Shown: positions 9,739 to 19,274, counted from the first letter of the stretch. The stretch: 64,000 nt of DNA from Halosolutus halophilus (GCF_022869805.1 NZ_CP094974.1:1674001-1738000), one strand, 5' to 3'. A program made the numbers and translations. Notes: generated by a model from the sequence alone, not told the origin.

Positions 9739-9978
9739 ATGCAAACGCGGACGACCGAGGACGACACGACGGTCTACGTGTCCGAAACCGACGGGGACAA
9801 GGGTTCGAAGGGACCCTTCCTCGTCGCCTACGAATCTCGCGACGCCGACCGTCGATACGGCTGGTTCTGTACGAACTGCGAGAGTTTCGACAACGCGATG
9901 GACTCGATGGGGCGGATCAAGTGCAACCGGTGTGGGAACTTCCGAAAGCCGACCGAGTGGGACGCTGCCCACGAGTGA
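9739..9978 (+). CDS. Small conserved haloarchaeal zinc-ribbon protein (DUF5816-like)
   Basis: A 79-residue acidic protein with two CxxC pairs, WFCTNC and IKCNRC, spaced like a zinc ribbon, ending GNFRKPTEWDAAHE. I recognise it from memory as a conserved haloarchaeal family of unknown function, probably DUF5816. The ATG at 9739 is preceded by a TATA-like CCTTTACCG about 27 bases upstream, fitting a leaderless message. The upstream extension to 9628 is arginine-rich and probably not translated. Confidence 0.85.
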   Translation: MQTRTTEDDTTVYVSETDGDKGSKGPFLVAYESRDADRRYGWFCTNCESFDNAMDSMGRIKCNRCGNFRKPTEWDAAHE

Positions 9979-10209
9979 GCGCTTCGATCGGCGGTGCGGC
10001 CGCGACGAGGAGTCGATTCCCGACGTAGACGACCCGAATTCCGATCACACGTATTCCGTCAGCAACTACCATCCACTGCCCAACGATCGAGCCGAACTGT
10101 TACGATATTTTATGCAAATACCACTCTCCGTGCCCGATCGTTCGACCGAAGCGGCGAAATCTTGTTACGTACTAACGTTTATGTTGGATGCCCACGTTCG
10201 TCTATACGA

Positions 10210-10530
10210 ATGGGTCCTGTTAACATGCGACTCGTCGAGCAGGCCAGATCGATTTTCGCAGAGCTGGGCTACACCGTCGAAGGGGACGGCCCGGAGTTTC
10301 GAGCCGAACGCGAGTGGAAAGTCGTCCACGTGAATGCGGTCCTCGAGAACGGATCGCTTCCATCCGGATCGGGACGGTTCCACTGTTTCGTCGCTCGTCC
10401 CGAAGACGCAGACGATCTAGAGCAGCGGCTCACAAGCGTGAACCCGAATTACGAGTGGGCGATCATCGTCGCCGACGGGGAGGACTATCAGGTCGAACGG
10501 GCCCCGCCGGGACCGCGCGTCTCGGCCTGA
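10210..10530 (+). CDS. Conserved haloarchaeal hypothetical protein (DUF7116-like)
   Basis: A 106-residue soluble protein beginning MGPVNMRLVEQARSIFAELG. Its middle (FRAEREWKVVHVNAV) and tail (WAIIVADGEDYQVERAPPG) look like a small alpha/beta fold. I believe it belongs to a widespread haloarchaeal family of unknown role (DUF7116-like). A second in-frame ATG lies at 10225. The first is favoured by a TATA-like GTTTATGT about 30 bases upstream. It ends 13 bases before the convergent aminotransferase stop. Confidence 0.8.
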   Translation: MGPVNMRLVEQARSIFAELGYTVEGDGPEFRAEREWKVVHVNAVLENGSLPSGSGRFHCFVARPEDADDLEQRLTSVNPNYEWAIIVADGEDYQVERAPPGPRVSA

Positions 10531-10543
10531 CGGCCGCGATCGA

Positions 10544-11749
10544 TCATTCTTTTAGCGCACGCCTGGTCGCCGTCACACCAGCGCCGGGATCGACGTCAGC
10601 ACCCATCTCTTCCAGCACGTCACCGAGCGCCGTGACCACGTAGATCACGTTCTCCGGTCGCGCGGAGTGGCCCATACAGCCGATGCGGAAGATCTCACCG
10701 TCGAGGTCGCCGAGGCCGCCCGCGATCTCGAGGTCGAACCGATCGAGCAGCTCGGCACAGACCGCGCCGTCGTCGATGCCGTCGGGCACCCGGACGGCGT
10801 TCAGGCTCGGAAGCCAGTACTCGTCGGGGGCGTTCATTTCCAGGCCCATCGCCTCGACGCCGGCTTTCAGCGCGCCGGCCAGACGTTCGTGACGGGCCCA
10901 CCGCTGTTCGATGCCCTCCTCGGCCACCAGCCGCAGTGCCTCCCGGATCGCGTAGACGTTCGTGATCGGCGCGGTGTGGTGATACGAGCGCTCGTCGCCC
11001 CAGTACCCCTCGAGCAGGGAGAGGTCGAGGTACCACGATCGGGGGTCTTCGTCGCGCGTGAGGACCTTGTCCATGGCCTCGTCGGAGAGGGTGAGCGGGC
11101 TGGCCCCCGGCGGACAGGAGAGACACTTCTGTGGCCCCGAGTAGGCGACGTCGATCCCCCACTCGTCGACTCGCAACTCGACCCCGCCGAGGGAGGTGAC
11201 GGTGTCGGCGATCACCAGCGCCTCGTGATCGTGGGCCGCCGCGGTGAGTTCCGGCACGTCGGGCTGGAGCACGCCCGTACTCGTCTCGGCGTGGACGAAC
11301 CCGAACACGTCGGGGTCGTGTTCCGCGAGCGCGTCGGAGACGGTGGCCGGATCGAGCGGTTCGCCCCACGGGGCGTCGACTTCGACGACCTCGCCGCCCG
11401 CCCGGCGGGCCATCGAGGCCATCCGTCCGCCGAAGTAGCCGTTCGTCGGGACGAGCATCGTATTTCCCGGCTCGACGACGTTGCCGATCGCCGCCTCCAT
11501 CGCGGCCGATCCGGTTCCGGAAACCGGGATCGTCCACTGGTTGTCGGTCCGGAAGGTGTACCGCAGCAGTTCCTGGACCTCGTCCATGATTTCGACGAAC
11601 GAGGGGTCGAGATGGCCCACGAGGGGCGTGCTCATCGCCCGCAGGACGCGGGGATTGACGTCGCTCGGCCCCGGCCCCATCAGCGTCCGATTAGGTGGCG
11701 TCAGCTCGTCGACATGTGGCGCTTCGTTCGAAGCGGAATCGTCCGACAT
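10544..11749 (-). CDS. Alanine-glyoxylate / serine-pyruvate type aminotransferase
   Basis: A 401-residue class-V PLP aminotransferase. The cofactor lysine lies in SGPQKCLSCPPG, and the N-terminal substrate region is NRTLMGPGPSDVNPRVL. The family moves amino groups between alanine or serine and glyoxylate or pyruvate. Some archaeal and bacterial members act in purine catabolism or phosphonate use. It lies beside an Opp/Dpp transporter on the same strand, separated by about 130 bases. The first 80 codons are repeated as a degraded copy at 16441-16685. The ATG at 11749 fits the family length. Confidence 0.9.
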   Translation of the reverse strand: MSDDSASNEAPHVDELTPPNRTLMGPGPSDVNPRVLRAMSTPLVGHLDPSFVEIMDEVQELLRYTFRTDNQWTIPVSGTGSAAMEAAIGNVVEPGNTMLVPTNGYFGGRMASMARRAGGEVVEVDAPWGEPLDPATVSDALAEHDPDVFGFVHAETSTGVLQPDVPELTAAAHDHEALVIADTVTSLGGVELRVDEWGIDVAYSGPQKCLSCPPGASPLTLSDEAMDKVLTRDEDPRSWYLDLSLLEGYWGDERSYHHTAPITNVYAIREALRLVAEEGIEQRWARHERLAGALKAGVEAMGLEMNAPDEYWLPSLNAVRVPDGIDDGAVCAELLDRFDLEIAGGLGDLDGEIFRIGCMGHSARPENVIYVVTALGDVLEEMGADVDPGAGVTATRRALKE

Positions 11750-11877
11750 ACTAACGTGTGGAACTGGGATCGGCAAAAGTCTTCACGAGTCGGCGACCGT
11801 TCCGACCCCGTATCCGAACGCCGATCGCAGAACCGACCTCGAGCGACGATCGCCCGGCGTCTCCGCGGGGGCCGCTC

Positions 11878-13095
11878 TCAGTCGGTGTGCCGATGGCAGG
11901 TCACCGGCCGTCCGTCGACGGATACCTCCGGCGGTTCCTCGACCTCGCAGACGGTGGAAAACGACTCGGCGAGGCGCTCGACCGCCGGTTCGATCGCGCC
12001 GTCGGCGACGTCGGCGAGTGCCCGGGAAAGGATCGCTTCCGCCTCGGGATCCGACAGGGGGTCGGGAACGTCGTGGACCGTCCGCAGCGACCGATCGCTC
12101 GTCCGGACCGGGTCGTCGTCGGCCGCTGCGTCGGCGATCGCGTAACGGAAATCGAGTACCGCGCGCCACTCGTCCCGGGGGAGGTCGTACCCGGGGGACT
12201 GGATAACTGCTGGACAGCGCGGATGGAACCGACAACCGCTCGGCGGATCGGCCGGATCGCCGACTTCGCCGGTGAGGGTCGTCATCTGACCGCTGTCGGC
12301 AGGGTCGAGCGCGGGCCGGGCATCGAGCAGCGCACGGGTGTAGGGGTGGGCCGGGTCGTCGAACACCGCATCGACCGACCCGCGCTCGACCAGTTCTCCG
12401 AGATACATGACGGCGACGCGATCGCAGAACGACCGGACCACGTCCGTGTCGTGGGTGATAAACAGGATCGAGAGCTCGAACCGGGCCTGCAGGTCGGCCA
12501 GCACGTCGAGAACTGTCCCCTGGACGCGCCTGTCGAGGGCGCTGACCGGTTCGTCGACGACGACGACCTCCGGATTGGTCACGAGGGCCCGAGCGATCGC
12601 GAGGCGTTGCTTTTGACCGCCCGAGAACTCGTGCGGGTAGCGATCGTAGTGGTCGCCTCCGAGCCCCACGAGCTCCAGGAGCTCGGTGACGATGGTTCGT
12701 TCCCGGTCCGCGTCGCGCAGGCCGTGGATCCGCAAGGGTTCGCCGACCGCCTCACCGACCGTCATCCGCGGGTTGAAACTGGAGTCGGGATCCTGAAAGA
12801 CCATGCTGACGCGCCGGTGAAAGTCCGTCCGCGTTCGCCCGTCGGGGGTCGTCACGTCGACGCCGTCGAAACGAACCGTCCCGGCCGTCGGCTCCTCGAG
12901 GCCGACGACGGTCCGGGCTGCGGTCGACTTGCCACAGCCGGATTCGCCGACGAGGGCGAGCGTCTCGCCGCGTTCGAGATCGAACGAGATGCCGTCGACG
13001 GCGCGAACGCGACCGACTTCGCGTCTGAGCACCCCTTCCGTAACCGGGTAGTGCGTCTCGAGGTCGTGAACCGAGAGGATCGGCCCGTCACTCAT
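11878..13095 (-). CDS. Oligopeptide ABC transporter ATPase (DppF/OppF type)
   Basis: A 405-residue ATPase. Walker A is GESGCGKST, the signature is [16 protein letters not shown], and Walker B is [13 protein letters not shown]. The C-terminal oligopeptide-transporter extension with GCRFHPRCP is the cysteine motif seen in Dpp/Opp/Nik ATPases. The start at 13095 overlaps the end of the DppD-type gene by 8 bases. About 90 residues beyond the Cys motif form an extended acidic tail. The substrate could be peptides, nickel or sugars, since the family cannot be resolved further from the ATPase. Confidence 0.93.
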   Translation of the reverse strand: MSDGPILSVHDLETHYPVTEGVLRREVGRVRAVDGISFDLERGETLALVGESGCGKSTAARTVVGLEEPTAGTVRFDGVDVTTPDGRTRTDFHRRVSMVFQDPDSSFNPRMTVGEAVGEPLRIHGLRDADRERTIVTELLELVGLGGDHYDRYPHEFSGGQKQRLAIARALVTNPEVVVVDEPVSALDRRVQGTVLDVLADLQARFELSILFITHDTDVVRSFCDRVAVMYLGELVERGSVDAVFDDPAHPYTRALLDARPALDPADSGQMTTLTGEVGDPADPPSGCRFHPRCPAVIQSPGYDLPRDEWRAVLDFRYAIADAAADDDPVRTSDRSLRTVHDVPDPLSDPEAEAILSRALADVADGAIEPAVERLAESFSTVCEVEEPPEVSVDGRPVTCHRHTD

Positions 13096-14137
13096 CGTCG
13101 GCCACCTCCGTCGTGACGCGGGCCCGAGCACGGACGAGGTCCGAATCGGACGCCTCGTCGTAATAGATGCAGGACGCGCTTTGTCCGGTCGGCGTCGAAA
13201 ACAGCGGCGGATGCACACCGCGTCGACACTCGGCGATCGCGTGCGGGCACTCGCGACTGAACCGGCAGCCGTCCGCCGACCCTCCGTCGTCGCCGTCCGG
13301 TTCGCCCCCGATCTCGTCGGCCGGCCGGTCGGCTGTCGGACCGGATTCCGGGAATCCCGGTTCGCGTGCGAGCAGCGCACGGGTGTAGGGGTGGGCCGGT
13401 TCGTCGAAGACGTCGGCCACGTCGCCCCGTTCCATGACGGCCCCGTCGTACATGACGACCACTCGATCGGCGAGTTCCGCGACGACGCGGAAATCGTGCG
13501 TCACGAGAATCACCGCGAGATCGAGCGTCCGCTGAAGATCTCCGAGAAGTTCCAGCAACTGGGCCTGGACGGTTACGTCGAGGGCCGTCGTCGGTTCGTC
13601 GGCGACGAGCAACTCCGGATCGGCTGCAAGCGCGATCGCGATCGCGACGCGCTGGCGCATCCCGCCGGAGAACTGGTGGGGATAGTCGTCGATGCGGGCT
13701 GCGGGACGGGGAATCCCGACGCGGTCGAGGAGTTCGATCGCCCGGTCGCGGGCCGCCTGGCCGGCCGCGACGTCGTGGATCGTCATCGCCTCGACGAGTT
13801 GCTCGCCGATCGTGTACACCGGCGACAGCGATCGCTGGGGGTTCTGGAAGACGTGCCCGATCCGGTTTCCCCGAACGGAGCGGCGTTCGCCCGACGAGAG
13901 TCCCGTCAGATCGATTCCGTCGAACTCGACCTCGCCGCCGACGAGTTCGGCCGACGGCTCGAGTAGCCCGGTGATCGACTCGCAGGCCACGGTCTTGCCG
14001 GATCCGCTCTCGCCGACGAGTGCGACCGTCTCGCCGCGGTGGACGTCGAAGTCGACACCGTCGACCGCCCGCACCGTTTCCCGGTCCGTCCTGAAGTAGG
14101 TCCGCAGGTTCGACACGGAGAGTAACGGAGCCGTCAT
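13088..14137 (-). CDS. Oligopeptide ABC transporter ATPase (DppD/OppD type)
   Basis: A 349-residue partner ATPase. Walker A is [13 protein letters not shown], the signature is [16 protein letters not shown], and Walker B is [13 protein letters not shown]. The C-terminal motif [11 protein letters not shown] is the oligopeptide_HPY cysteine motif. An insertion rich in Gly, Asp and Pro precedes that motif. Its start overlaps the permease stop by 4 bases (ATGA) and its end overlaps the DppF gene by 8 bases, so the three minus-strand genes are coupled. Confidence 0.93.
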   Translation of the reverse strand: MTAPLLSVSNLRTYFRTDRETVRAVDGVDFDVHRGETVALVGESGSGKTVACESITGLLEPSAELVGGEVEFDGIDLTGLSSGERRSVRGNRIGHVFQNPQRSLSPVYTIGEQLVEAMTIHDVAAGQAARDRAIELLDRVGIPRPAARIDDYPHQFSGGMRQRVAIAIALAADPELLVADEPTTALDVTVQAQLLELLGDLQRTLDLAVILVTHDFRVVAELADRVVVMYDGAVMERGDVADVFDEPAHPYTRALLAREPGFPESGPTADRPADEIGGEPDGDDGGSADGCRFSRECPHAIAECRRGVHPPLFSTPTGQSASCIYYDEASDSDLVRARARVTTEVADDE

Positions 14138-15330
14138 CGTTCACCTCGCGGATCGAGTGTGTCACGAAGGCCGTCGCCGGCGAGTTTGAACGCCGCGACG
14201 GTCACCGTCAACAGGATCGCCGGGATCGTCGAGACCCACCACTGGTCGAGCGGATCCACCCTCCCCGACGAGGTGGCGTTTAGCCCGTGGGCGATCGTCA
14301 TCCCCCACGAGTTGAGGCCCGTCTCTCCGAACCCGAGAAACGCGATTCCCGCTTCGGTGAGAACGAGGACCGGGATCAGGTGGGCGACGGCGGGGACCAC
14401 CGTACTCGAGACGTTCGGCAGGAGGTGCTTGCGGACGACGTACAGTCGACTCGCCCCGGCGCTCCGGGCGGCGAGGACGTACCCTTCCTCGCGACGCTGG
14501 AGCGTCTCGCTCCGGACCAGTCTTGCGATCCCACCCCAGCTGAGCAGCCCGAACGCCAGAATCAGTAAGAACAGCGATCGTCCGACGTAGACCTTGAACA
14601 GGAGATACAGCACGATTGCGGGGACGAACTGCTGGACGTCGACGTACGTCATCGCGAGGTCGTCGACACGGCCACCGACGTAGCCCGCGACGACGCCGGT
14701 CCCGACCGCGATCGGGACGATGATCATGCTCGTGATTAGCACGACGTAGAGGGAGACGCGCGCCCCGTACACCGAGAGCGTGAGCATGTCGTGGCCGCGA
14801 CCGTCAGTTCCGAGCGGGTAGGCCCACGCCCAGCGACAGCGATCGCCGGAGAGCCGTCCGAGACAGTCGTTCATGATGCTGGCGTCCGCAGTAAACCCGG
14901 CCGGCGGATGAAACCGGTGTCCGAATCGGATCCGCGGCTCCCCCACGAAAAGGGGACCGATCAGCGCGACGAGAACGAAGGCGCCGATGAGTCCGCTCGC
15001 GACGAACGCCGATCGATTTCGACGGAGGCGACGCAGGTAGGTACCGACGCGGTCCGCGTTTCGTCCCGCCGGAACGAGCACGAACGCGACGAACACCGCC
15101 AGCGAGAGCAAGAAGAGCCAGTCGATCGGCGTGACCTTCCACTGCCCGACGAGATAGACGTGTGCGTAGTACCGATCGTACAGGTACACGCCACCCAGTG
15201 CGACGAGCAGGAACAGGAACGCGATCGTCCGGGCTCGCGGTCGAACGGTCGGATCGTCGAGGGCGTCCCAGTCGATGCGTTCGAACGCTGCAGTTTCTGG
15301 CGGGTCTGGAGGGCCGTCAGCGGAGGGCAT
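14134..15330 (-). CDS. Oligopeptide ABC transporter permease (DppC/OppC type)
   Basis: A 398-residue permease. After an acidic start it has two extra membrane segments (TIAFLFLLVALGGVYLY and WLFLLSLAVFVAFVLV) before the standard DppC core with its N-terminal membrane anchor and five pore helices. The core includes the periplasmic-type loop YPLGTDGRGHDMLTLSVYG and the ATPase loop LAARSAGASRLYVVRKHLLP. The core motif matches the family exactly. The two added helices make it about 100 residues longer than bacterial DppC. The ATG at 15330 is preferred over a GTG at 15363 because the TATA-like sequence lies at 15362-15373. Confidence 0.9.
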   Translation of the reverse strand: MPSADGPPDPPETAAFERIDWDALDDPTVRPRARTIAFLFLLVALGGVYLYDRYYAHVYLVGQWKVTPIDWLFLLSLAVFVAFVLVPAGRNADRVGTYLRRLRRNRSAFVASGLIGAFVLVALIGPLFVGEPRIRFGHRFHPPAGFTADASIMNDCLGRLSGDRCRWAWAYPLGTDGRGHDMLTLSVYGARVSLYVVLITSMIIVPIAVGTGVVAGYVGGRVDDLAMTYVDVQQFVPAIVLYLLFKVYVGRSLFLLILAFGLLSWGGIARLVRSETLQRREEGYVLAARSAGASRLYVVRKHLLPNVSSTVVPAVAHLIPVLVLTEAGIAFLGFGETGLNSWGMTIAHGLNATSSGRVDPLDQWWVSTIPAILLTVTVAAFKLAGDGLRDTLDPRGER

Positions 15331-15361
15331 CGATATCTGCCCCCTGTTTTCGGCTAGTGTC

Positions 15362-15373
15362 ACAAATATTTTG
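15362..15373 (-). promoter_or_regulatory. TATA-like element of dppCDF-type operon
   Basis: On the minus strand the sequence CAAAATATTTGT lies 32-43 bases before the ATG at 15330. The 85-base gap to the divergent permease gene must hold both promoters, so regulation of the two halves of the transporter may be shared. Confidence 0.5.
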
Positions 15374-15448
15374 ATGGATCAGCAGAAAGAACGGGTCGAT
15401 GCCCTCCACCGTCTACGCTCGCCGTCGGATGGCCGTCGCTGCCAGTGA

Positions 15449-16429
15449 GTGGTCGTGAGTCTCCACAGGCAACTCCTTCGCCGGTTCGTTCTGGGAATCG
15501 CGACGGCGCATGCCGTGTTAACCGTCGTCTTCGTCCTCCTGACCCGGACCCGAGACACCTATCTCGGCGGAATTCTCGGAACGGCGATGATGAGCGCGGC
15601 CGGCGAGGGCGCCTCCCGGGAAGAAATGCTCTCCCGGCGTGAGGAGATCAAAGACCAGTATTTCGCCGAGCGAAACCTCGACGGTGGGTTCCTCGAGAGC
15701 TACACGACGTGGATGATCGATATGTTCACCTTCGACTGGGGACGGTCGATCGAATCCGGCGAACTCGTCACGTCGTTGGTATTCGAATCGGCCCTGCGAA
15801 CCGGCGCGTACGTGCTCCCGGCGATGACGCTGTCGGTCGCGTTCGGCGTCTCGCTGGGGGTCTACTCGGCCCTTCGCCGCGGCTCACGCGGGGAACAGGC
15901 CGGCCGGACCGCGACGTACCTCCTCTTCGGACTCCCGAACTTCTGGGTCGGCGCCATGATCATGCTGGTACTCGGGATCCCCGTCTACGTGGGAGACGGA
16001 TCGATCGTCAGCGACCACCTGCTGCCCATCGCGTTGCTGACGACGACGCTGCTCGCCGGGCAGGTGAGTTACGCCCGCTCGGAGTCGATGGAGTACGTCT
16101 CCGCAGCGTTCGTCAAACTCGTCCGGGCGAAAGGGGCACGCGACTGGCGCGTCGCCAGACACGTGCTCCGGAACGCGGCGATTCCGCTAGTTTCGCTGTT
16201 TTTCACGGAGATGCTCGCGGTTCTCGTACTCAGCGTGTTCGTCATCGAGCACCTGTTCGGTATCGCCGGCTTCGGGACGTTGCTGTACGACGCGGTGTTC
16301 TACCGTGACATTCCGGTCGTCCTCGGCTGTACGCTCGCGATCATCGCCGTCGGTGTCGCCGGGAACGTCGTCCAGGACGTCGGCTACAGCGTCCTCGACC
16401 CTCGCGTCGACACCGGCGCTCGCCACTGA
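15449..16429 (+). CDS. Oligopeptide ABC transporter permease (DppB/OppB type)
   Basis: A 326-residue permease with the N-terminal anchor LGIATAHAVLTVVFVLL and five further segments. The family loop is EYVSAAFVKLVRAKGARDWRVARHVLRNA. It is transcribed divergently from the dppC, dppD and dppF homologues, whereas in most operons dppB precedes dppC on the same strand. GTG at 15449 or GTG at 15455 can be the start, and both give nearly the same protein. No dppA-type binding protein is encoded on either side. Confidence 0.92.
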   Translation: MVVSLHRQLLRRFVLGIATAHAVLTVVFVLLTRTRDTYLGGILGTAMMSAAGEGASREEMLSRREEIKDQYFAERNLDGGFLESYTTWMIDMFTFDWGRSIESGELVTSLVFESALRTGAYVLPAMTLSVAFGVSLGVYSALRRGSRGEQAGRTATYLLFGLPNFWVGAMIMLVLGIPVYVGDGSIVSDHLLPIALLTTTLLAGQVSYARSESMEYVSAAFVKLVRAKGARDWRVARHVLRNAAIPLVSLFFTEMLAVLVLSVFVIEHLFGIAGFGTLLYDAVFYRDIPVVLGCTLAIIAVGVAGNVVQDVGYSVLDPRVDTGARH

Positions 16430-16440
16430 TCGGGCCGACT

Positions 16441-16685
16441 CGCGGCCGATTCTGTCCCGGAGACGGGGACCGCCCACTGGTTGTCGGTCCGGAAGGTGTA
16501 CCGCAGCAGGTCCTGGCCCTCGTCCACGATCTCGACGACCGAGGGGTCGAGTTGGGTGCTCGTCGCCCACAGGACCCGCGGATTCCCGTCGCTCGACTCC
16601 GGCCCCATCAGGGTCCGATCGGGTGGTATCAGTTCGCCGACTGATGGCGTGCGAGCCGTTTCGTTCGACGGTTCCCGAGCTATGA
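16441..16685 (-). pseudogene. Truncated, decayed copy of the aminotransferase 5' end
   Basis: This stretch reads, on the minus strand, as a relative of the first 80 residues of the aminotransferase at 10544-11749. RTLMGPESSDGNPRVL compares with RTLMGPGPSDVNPRVL, and LLRYTFRTDNQWAVPVSGT compares with LLRYTFRTDNQWTIPVSGT. A nine-base deletion removes three residues (VGH) and there is no proper start. Similarity stops right after the codons for SAA, where the frame runs into unrelated sequence. A 35-base run near 16472-16507 is identical to the functional gene. It is clearly a non-functional fragment, in the same orientation as the complete gene. Confidence 0.85.
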
Positions 16686-16856
16686 GCGCGTGGCCGCGTG
16701 CCACTCGCAAAGATGTGATCACAGGTCGTCGAACGGTCTGGCCCGATCCAGCGCGATCCGGGTCGGGCGGATCTGTCGCCGGCGACGACTCATTATCGGT
16801 CCCGACTGTCGGTACTGCGAGCCGCTTAAGAGCACTCGTCACGTACCCGATACGTC

Positions 16857-17840
16857 GTGTTCGTCGGTCACGCCCTGTTCGCGTTCGCCACCGCGGCACT
16901 CGTCGCTGACTGGCGAGGCTGGGATCGACGGCGGGCCCTCGTCGTCGGCGCCGTCGCGGGTGCGTTCGCGACGGTACCGGACGTCGACGTCGCGTACGCG
17001 CTCGTCGGACTCGCCGCGTGGAACGCGTCGGACGGCGTCTTCGCGGCGTCGACGGCGTTCTGGGACGCGAGTCGGCTCGTCCACCGATCGGTCACGCACT
17101 CGCTGGTCGTCGGGGCGGTCGCGGCACCGGCGTTCGGACTGATCGCGGCCCGCGACTCGAGTCGCGCCCGACTCGCCCGCGCCATCGGGATCGGCTTGCT
17201 CCTCGTACTGATCGCGCTCGCACTCGTCGACGGCCCGCTGGCCGCGTTCGTGATGGGGCTGTTCGCGGCCGGCGGCGTCCTCGTCGCCGCGGAAACGGAC
17301 CGGTGGACGTCCCTCTCTCCGCCGACGGTCGCGCTGGCGGCGCTCTGGGGACTGTGGTCGCACCCGTGGGGTGACCTCGTGACCGGCTCGCCGCCCGACT
17401 GGCTCTACCCGTTCGCCTCGCCGCTGCTCACCACCCGTATCGTCCTCCACGCGGATCCGACGCTGCACCTGCTCGGCGCGTTCGCGATCGAACTCGCCGT
17501 CGTCTGGTTCGCCATCGTCGTGCTCTGTCGGCTCACCGATCGCTCGCTCACCGCGCTCGCCGATCGCCGGGCCGCCGTCGGCGCGGGCTACGGTATCGCC
17601 CCGCTCGCGGCCGCGCCGCCGACGCTGGAGGTTTCGTATCACTTCGTCTTCTCGATCCTGGGGGTCGGTCTCCTCTCCGGCGTCGGCCCGGTCGTTCCGT
17701 CGATCGGAACCCCCTCGGGTCGCGCCGCTCCCTCGACGGCCGATCGCGCCCTCGAGATCGCGCTCACGTCCGTGATCGCCGTGACGATCGCACTCGCCGC
17801 GTACGTTACCGTCTACCTGCTGATCGCCGCGCCCGCGTAA
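16857..17840 (+). CDS. YdjM-like membrane-bound metal-dependent hydrolase family protein
   Basis: A 327-residue membrane protein starting at GTG. The N terminus FVGHALFAFATAALVAD and the loop VPDVDVAYALVG, then SRLVHRSVTHSLVVG, carry the histidine and aspartate pattern of the YdjM/DUF457 family (predicted inner-membrane metal-dependent hydrolases). Some eight hydrophobic segments follow. The substrate is unknown in all members I know. A second, shorter relative lies at 26128-26763. Confidence 0.82.
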   Translation: MFVGHALFAFATAALVADWRGWDRRRALVVGAVAGAFATVPDVDVAYALVGLAAWNASDGVFAASTAFWDASRLVHRSVTHSLVVGAVAAPAFGLIAARDSSRARLARAIGIGLLLVLIALALVDGPLAAFVMGLFAAGGVLVAAETDRWTSLSPPTVALAALWGLWSHPWGDLVTGSPPDWLYPFASPLLTTRIVLHADPTLHLLGAFAIELAVVWFAIVVLCRLTDRSLTALADRRAAVGAGYGIAPLAAAPPTLEVSYHFVFSILGVGLLSGVGPVVPSIGTPSGRAAPSTADRALEIALTSVIAVTIALAAYVTVYLLIAAPA

Positions 17841-17914
17841 CGCGAGCCGTCGACGGGTATGACCGTACCGACCGATGACACACGTTTTTGTGATCCCGCT
17901 CAGTAGGAACTACC

Positions 17915-18532
17915 GTGACCCGGACAGCACTCGAGGAACTGATCGCGGACGACCGATCCAACGCGGCGGTCGCGTGGCTGCTGGTCGTCGTAATCGCGGT
18001 CATCGGCGTCGGCGAGTTCGTAGTCGGGGGCGTCCTCTGGACGACGTTCGCGGTGACGCTCGTGGTCCTGGCGCTGCTGCCGCCCTTTACCTTCCGGTCA
18101 CCGCTGGTGATGCTCCCCTGGGAAGTGCTGTTGCTCGCGGCGTTGCCCGTCCTCGGGATGGCTCTGGAGGCCGATCGGCTGACGGGCCACTTCGCAGCGT
18201 ATCTCTCGGTCGCGGCGGTTGCGCTCGTCCTCGCCGTCGAACTGCAGACCTTTACGGCCGTGCGGATGACCCCCGGCTTCGCCGTCGTCTTCGTCGTCGT
18301 CACGACGATGGCTGCCGCCGCCCTGTGGGCACTCCTCCGGTGGTCCGTAGCCGGGCTCCTCGGAGTCCCGTTCCCGGCCGACCACGACGACGTGATGTGG
18401 GAATTCGTCTACTCCGCGGTCGTCGGTCTCGGTGCCGGCGTCGTCTTCGAACTGTACTTCAGGCGGCTCGGCCGCCGCGAGCAGTACCGTCCCGCACAGG
18501 GGGCAGCGATGACGGAGGTGGACGATGCGTAA
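17915..18532 (+). CDS. Hypothetical membrane protein
   Basis: A 205-residue protein with about six membrane segments, for example AVAWLLVVVIAVIGVGEFVV, LWTTFAVTLVVLALLPPF and GFAVVFVVVTTMAAAALWALL. The N and C ends are polar and acidic. I do not recognise a named family. Its last 8 bases overlap the next gene, so the two are probably co-translated. A plausible role is as partner of the YjdF-like protein encoded next. The start is GTG at 17915. Confidence 0.75.
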   Translation: MTRTALEELIADDRSNAAVAWLLVVVIAVIGVGEFVVGGVLWTTFAVTLVVLALLPPFTFRSPLVMLPWEVLLLAALPVLGMALEADRLTGHFAAYLSVAAVALVLAVELQTFTAVRMTPGFAVVFVVVTTMAAAALWALLRWSVAGLLGVPFPADHDDVMWEFVYSAVVGLGAGVVFELYFRRLGRREQYRPAQGAAMTEVDDA

Positions 18533-19184
18533 CCTCGACGTCCTGCTTCCCTCCCGGGATCGCCAGCGCCAACTCTCCTATTTCATGGAACTGTCTCTCG
18601 TCGGAATGTTGTTTATCGGGCTCGATCGGGGCAACGGCGGGATCGTCGTCAACACCGCCGTCGCGCTGGCCGTGACGCAACTGCCTCCGGTCCTCGAGCG
18701 CGACTACGGCATCCCGATGGATCCGCGGCTTACGCTGTGGATCACCACAGCCGTATTCCTCCACGCGTTCGGCACCGTCGGCATCCCCGGCACCGCGACG
18801 AATCTCTACGGGGAACTCTGGTGGTGGGACCACGTCACGCACGCCCTGTCGGCGTCGCTGGTCGCTGCCGCGGGCTACGCAACCGTCCGCGCGCTCGACG
18901 AGCACGTCGAGGGCGTCGTTCTGCCCCAGCGGTTCGTCGCCGTCTTCATCCTGCTTTTCGTCCTCGCGTTCGGCGTGCTCTGGGAGGTCCTCGAGTTCGC
19001 CATCGCGCTCGCCGCGGACGCACTTGGGACCGACGCCGTGCTCACGCAGTACGGGCTCGCCGACACGATGCTCGACCTCGTATTCGATCTGATCGGCGGC
19101 CTCGTCGTCGCGCTGTGGGGCGGTGCCTACCTCACCGACGTCTCCGGCGCGATCCGCGAGCGGTTCGAATCGCGAGCGAACTGA
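18525..19184 (+). CDS. DUF2238/YjdF-like membrane protein
   Basis: A 219-residue membrane protein. The segments WWDHVTHALSASLVAAAGY, FGVLWEVLEFAIAL and DTMLDLVFDLIGGLVVALWG contain conserved Asp, His, Glu and Asp residues in or near membrane helices, as in the DUF2238/YjdF family of unknown function. It overlaps the preceding membrane gene by 8 bases. The aligned polar residues within helices suggest transport or metal binding, but that is only inference. Confidence 0.78.
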   Translation: MRNLDVLLPSRDRQRQLSYFMELSLVGMLFIGLDRGNGGIVVNTAVALAVTQLPPVLERDYGIPMDPRLTLWITTAVFLHAFGTVGIPGTATNLYGELWWWDHVTHALSASLVAAAGYATVRALDEHVEGVVLPQRFVAVFILLFVLAFGVLWEVLEFAIALAADALGTDAVLTQYGLADTMLDLVFDLIGGLVVALWGGAYLTDVSGAIRERFESRAN

Positions 19185-19274
19185 CTCCCGGCCCGTCGAC
19201 GGCACCGCGCGCTGACTCACGTCTCGAAACCGACGATCAGCTTTACGTCGCCACGCGGCGTAGCACCCGGGGAT

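Noticed and set aside
10667-12145. 492-codon plus-strand frame over the aminotransferase
   Set aside because: It spans a well-supported minus-strand gene and reads on into the ATPase region. No domain or start signal supports it.
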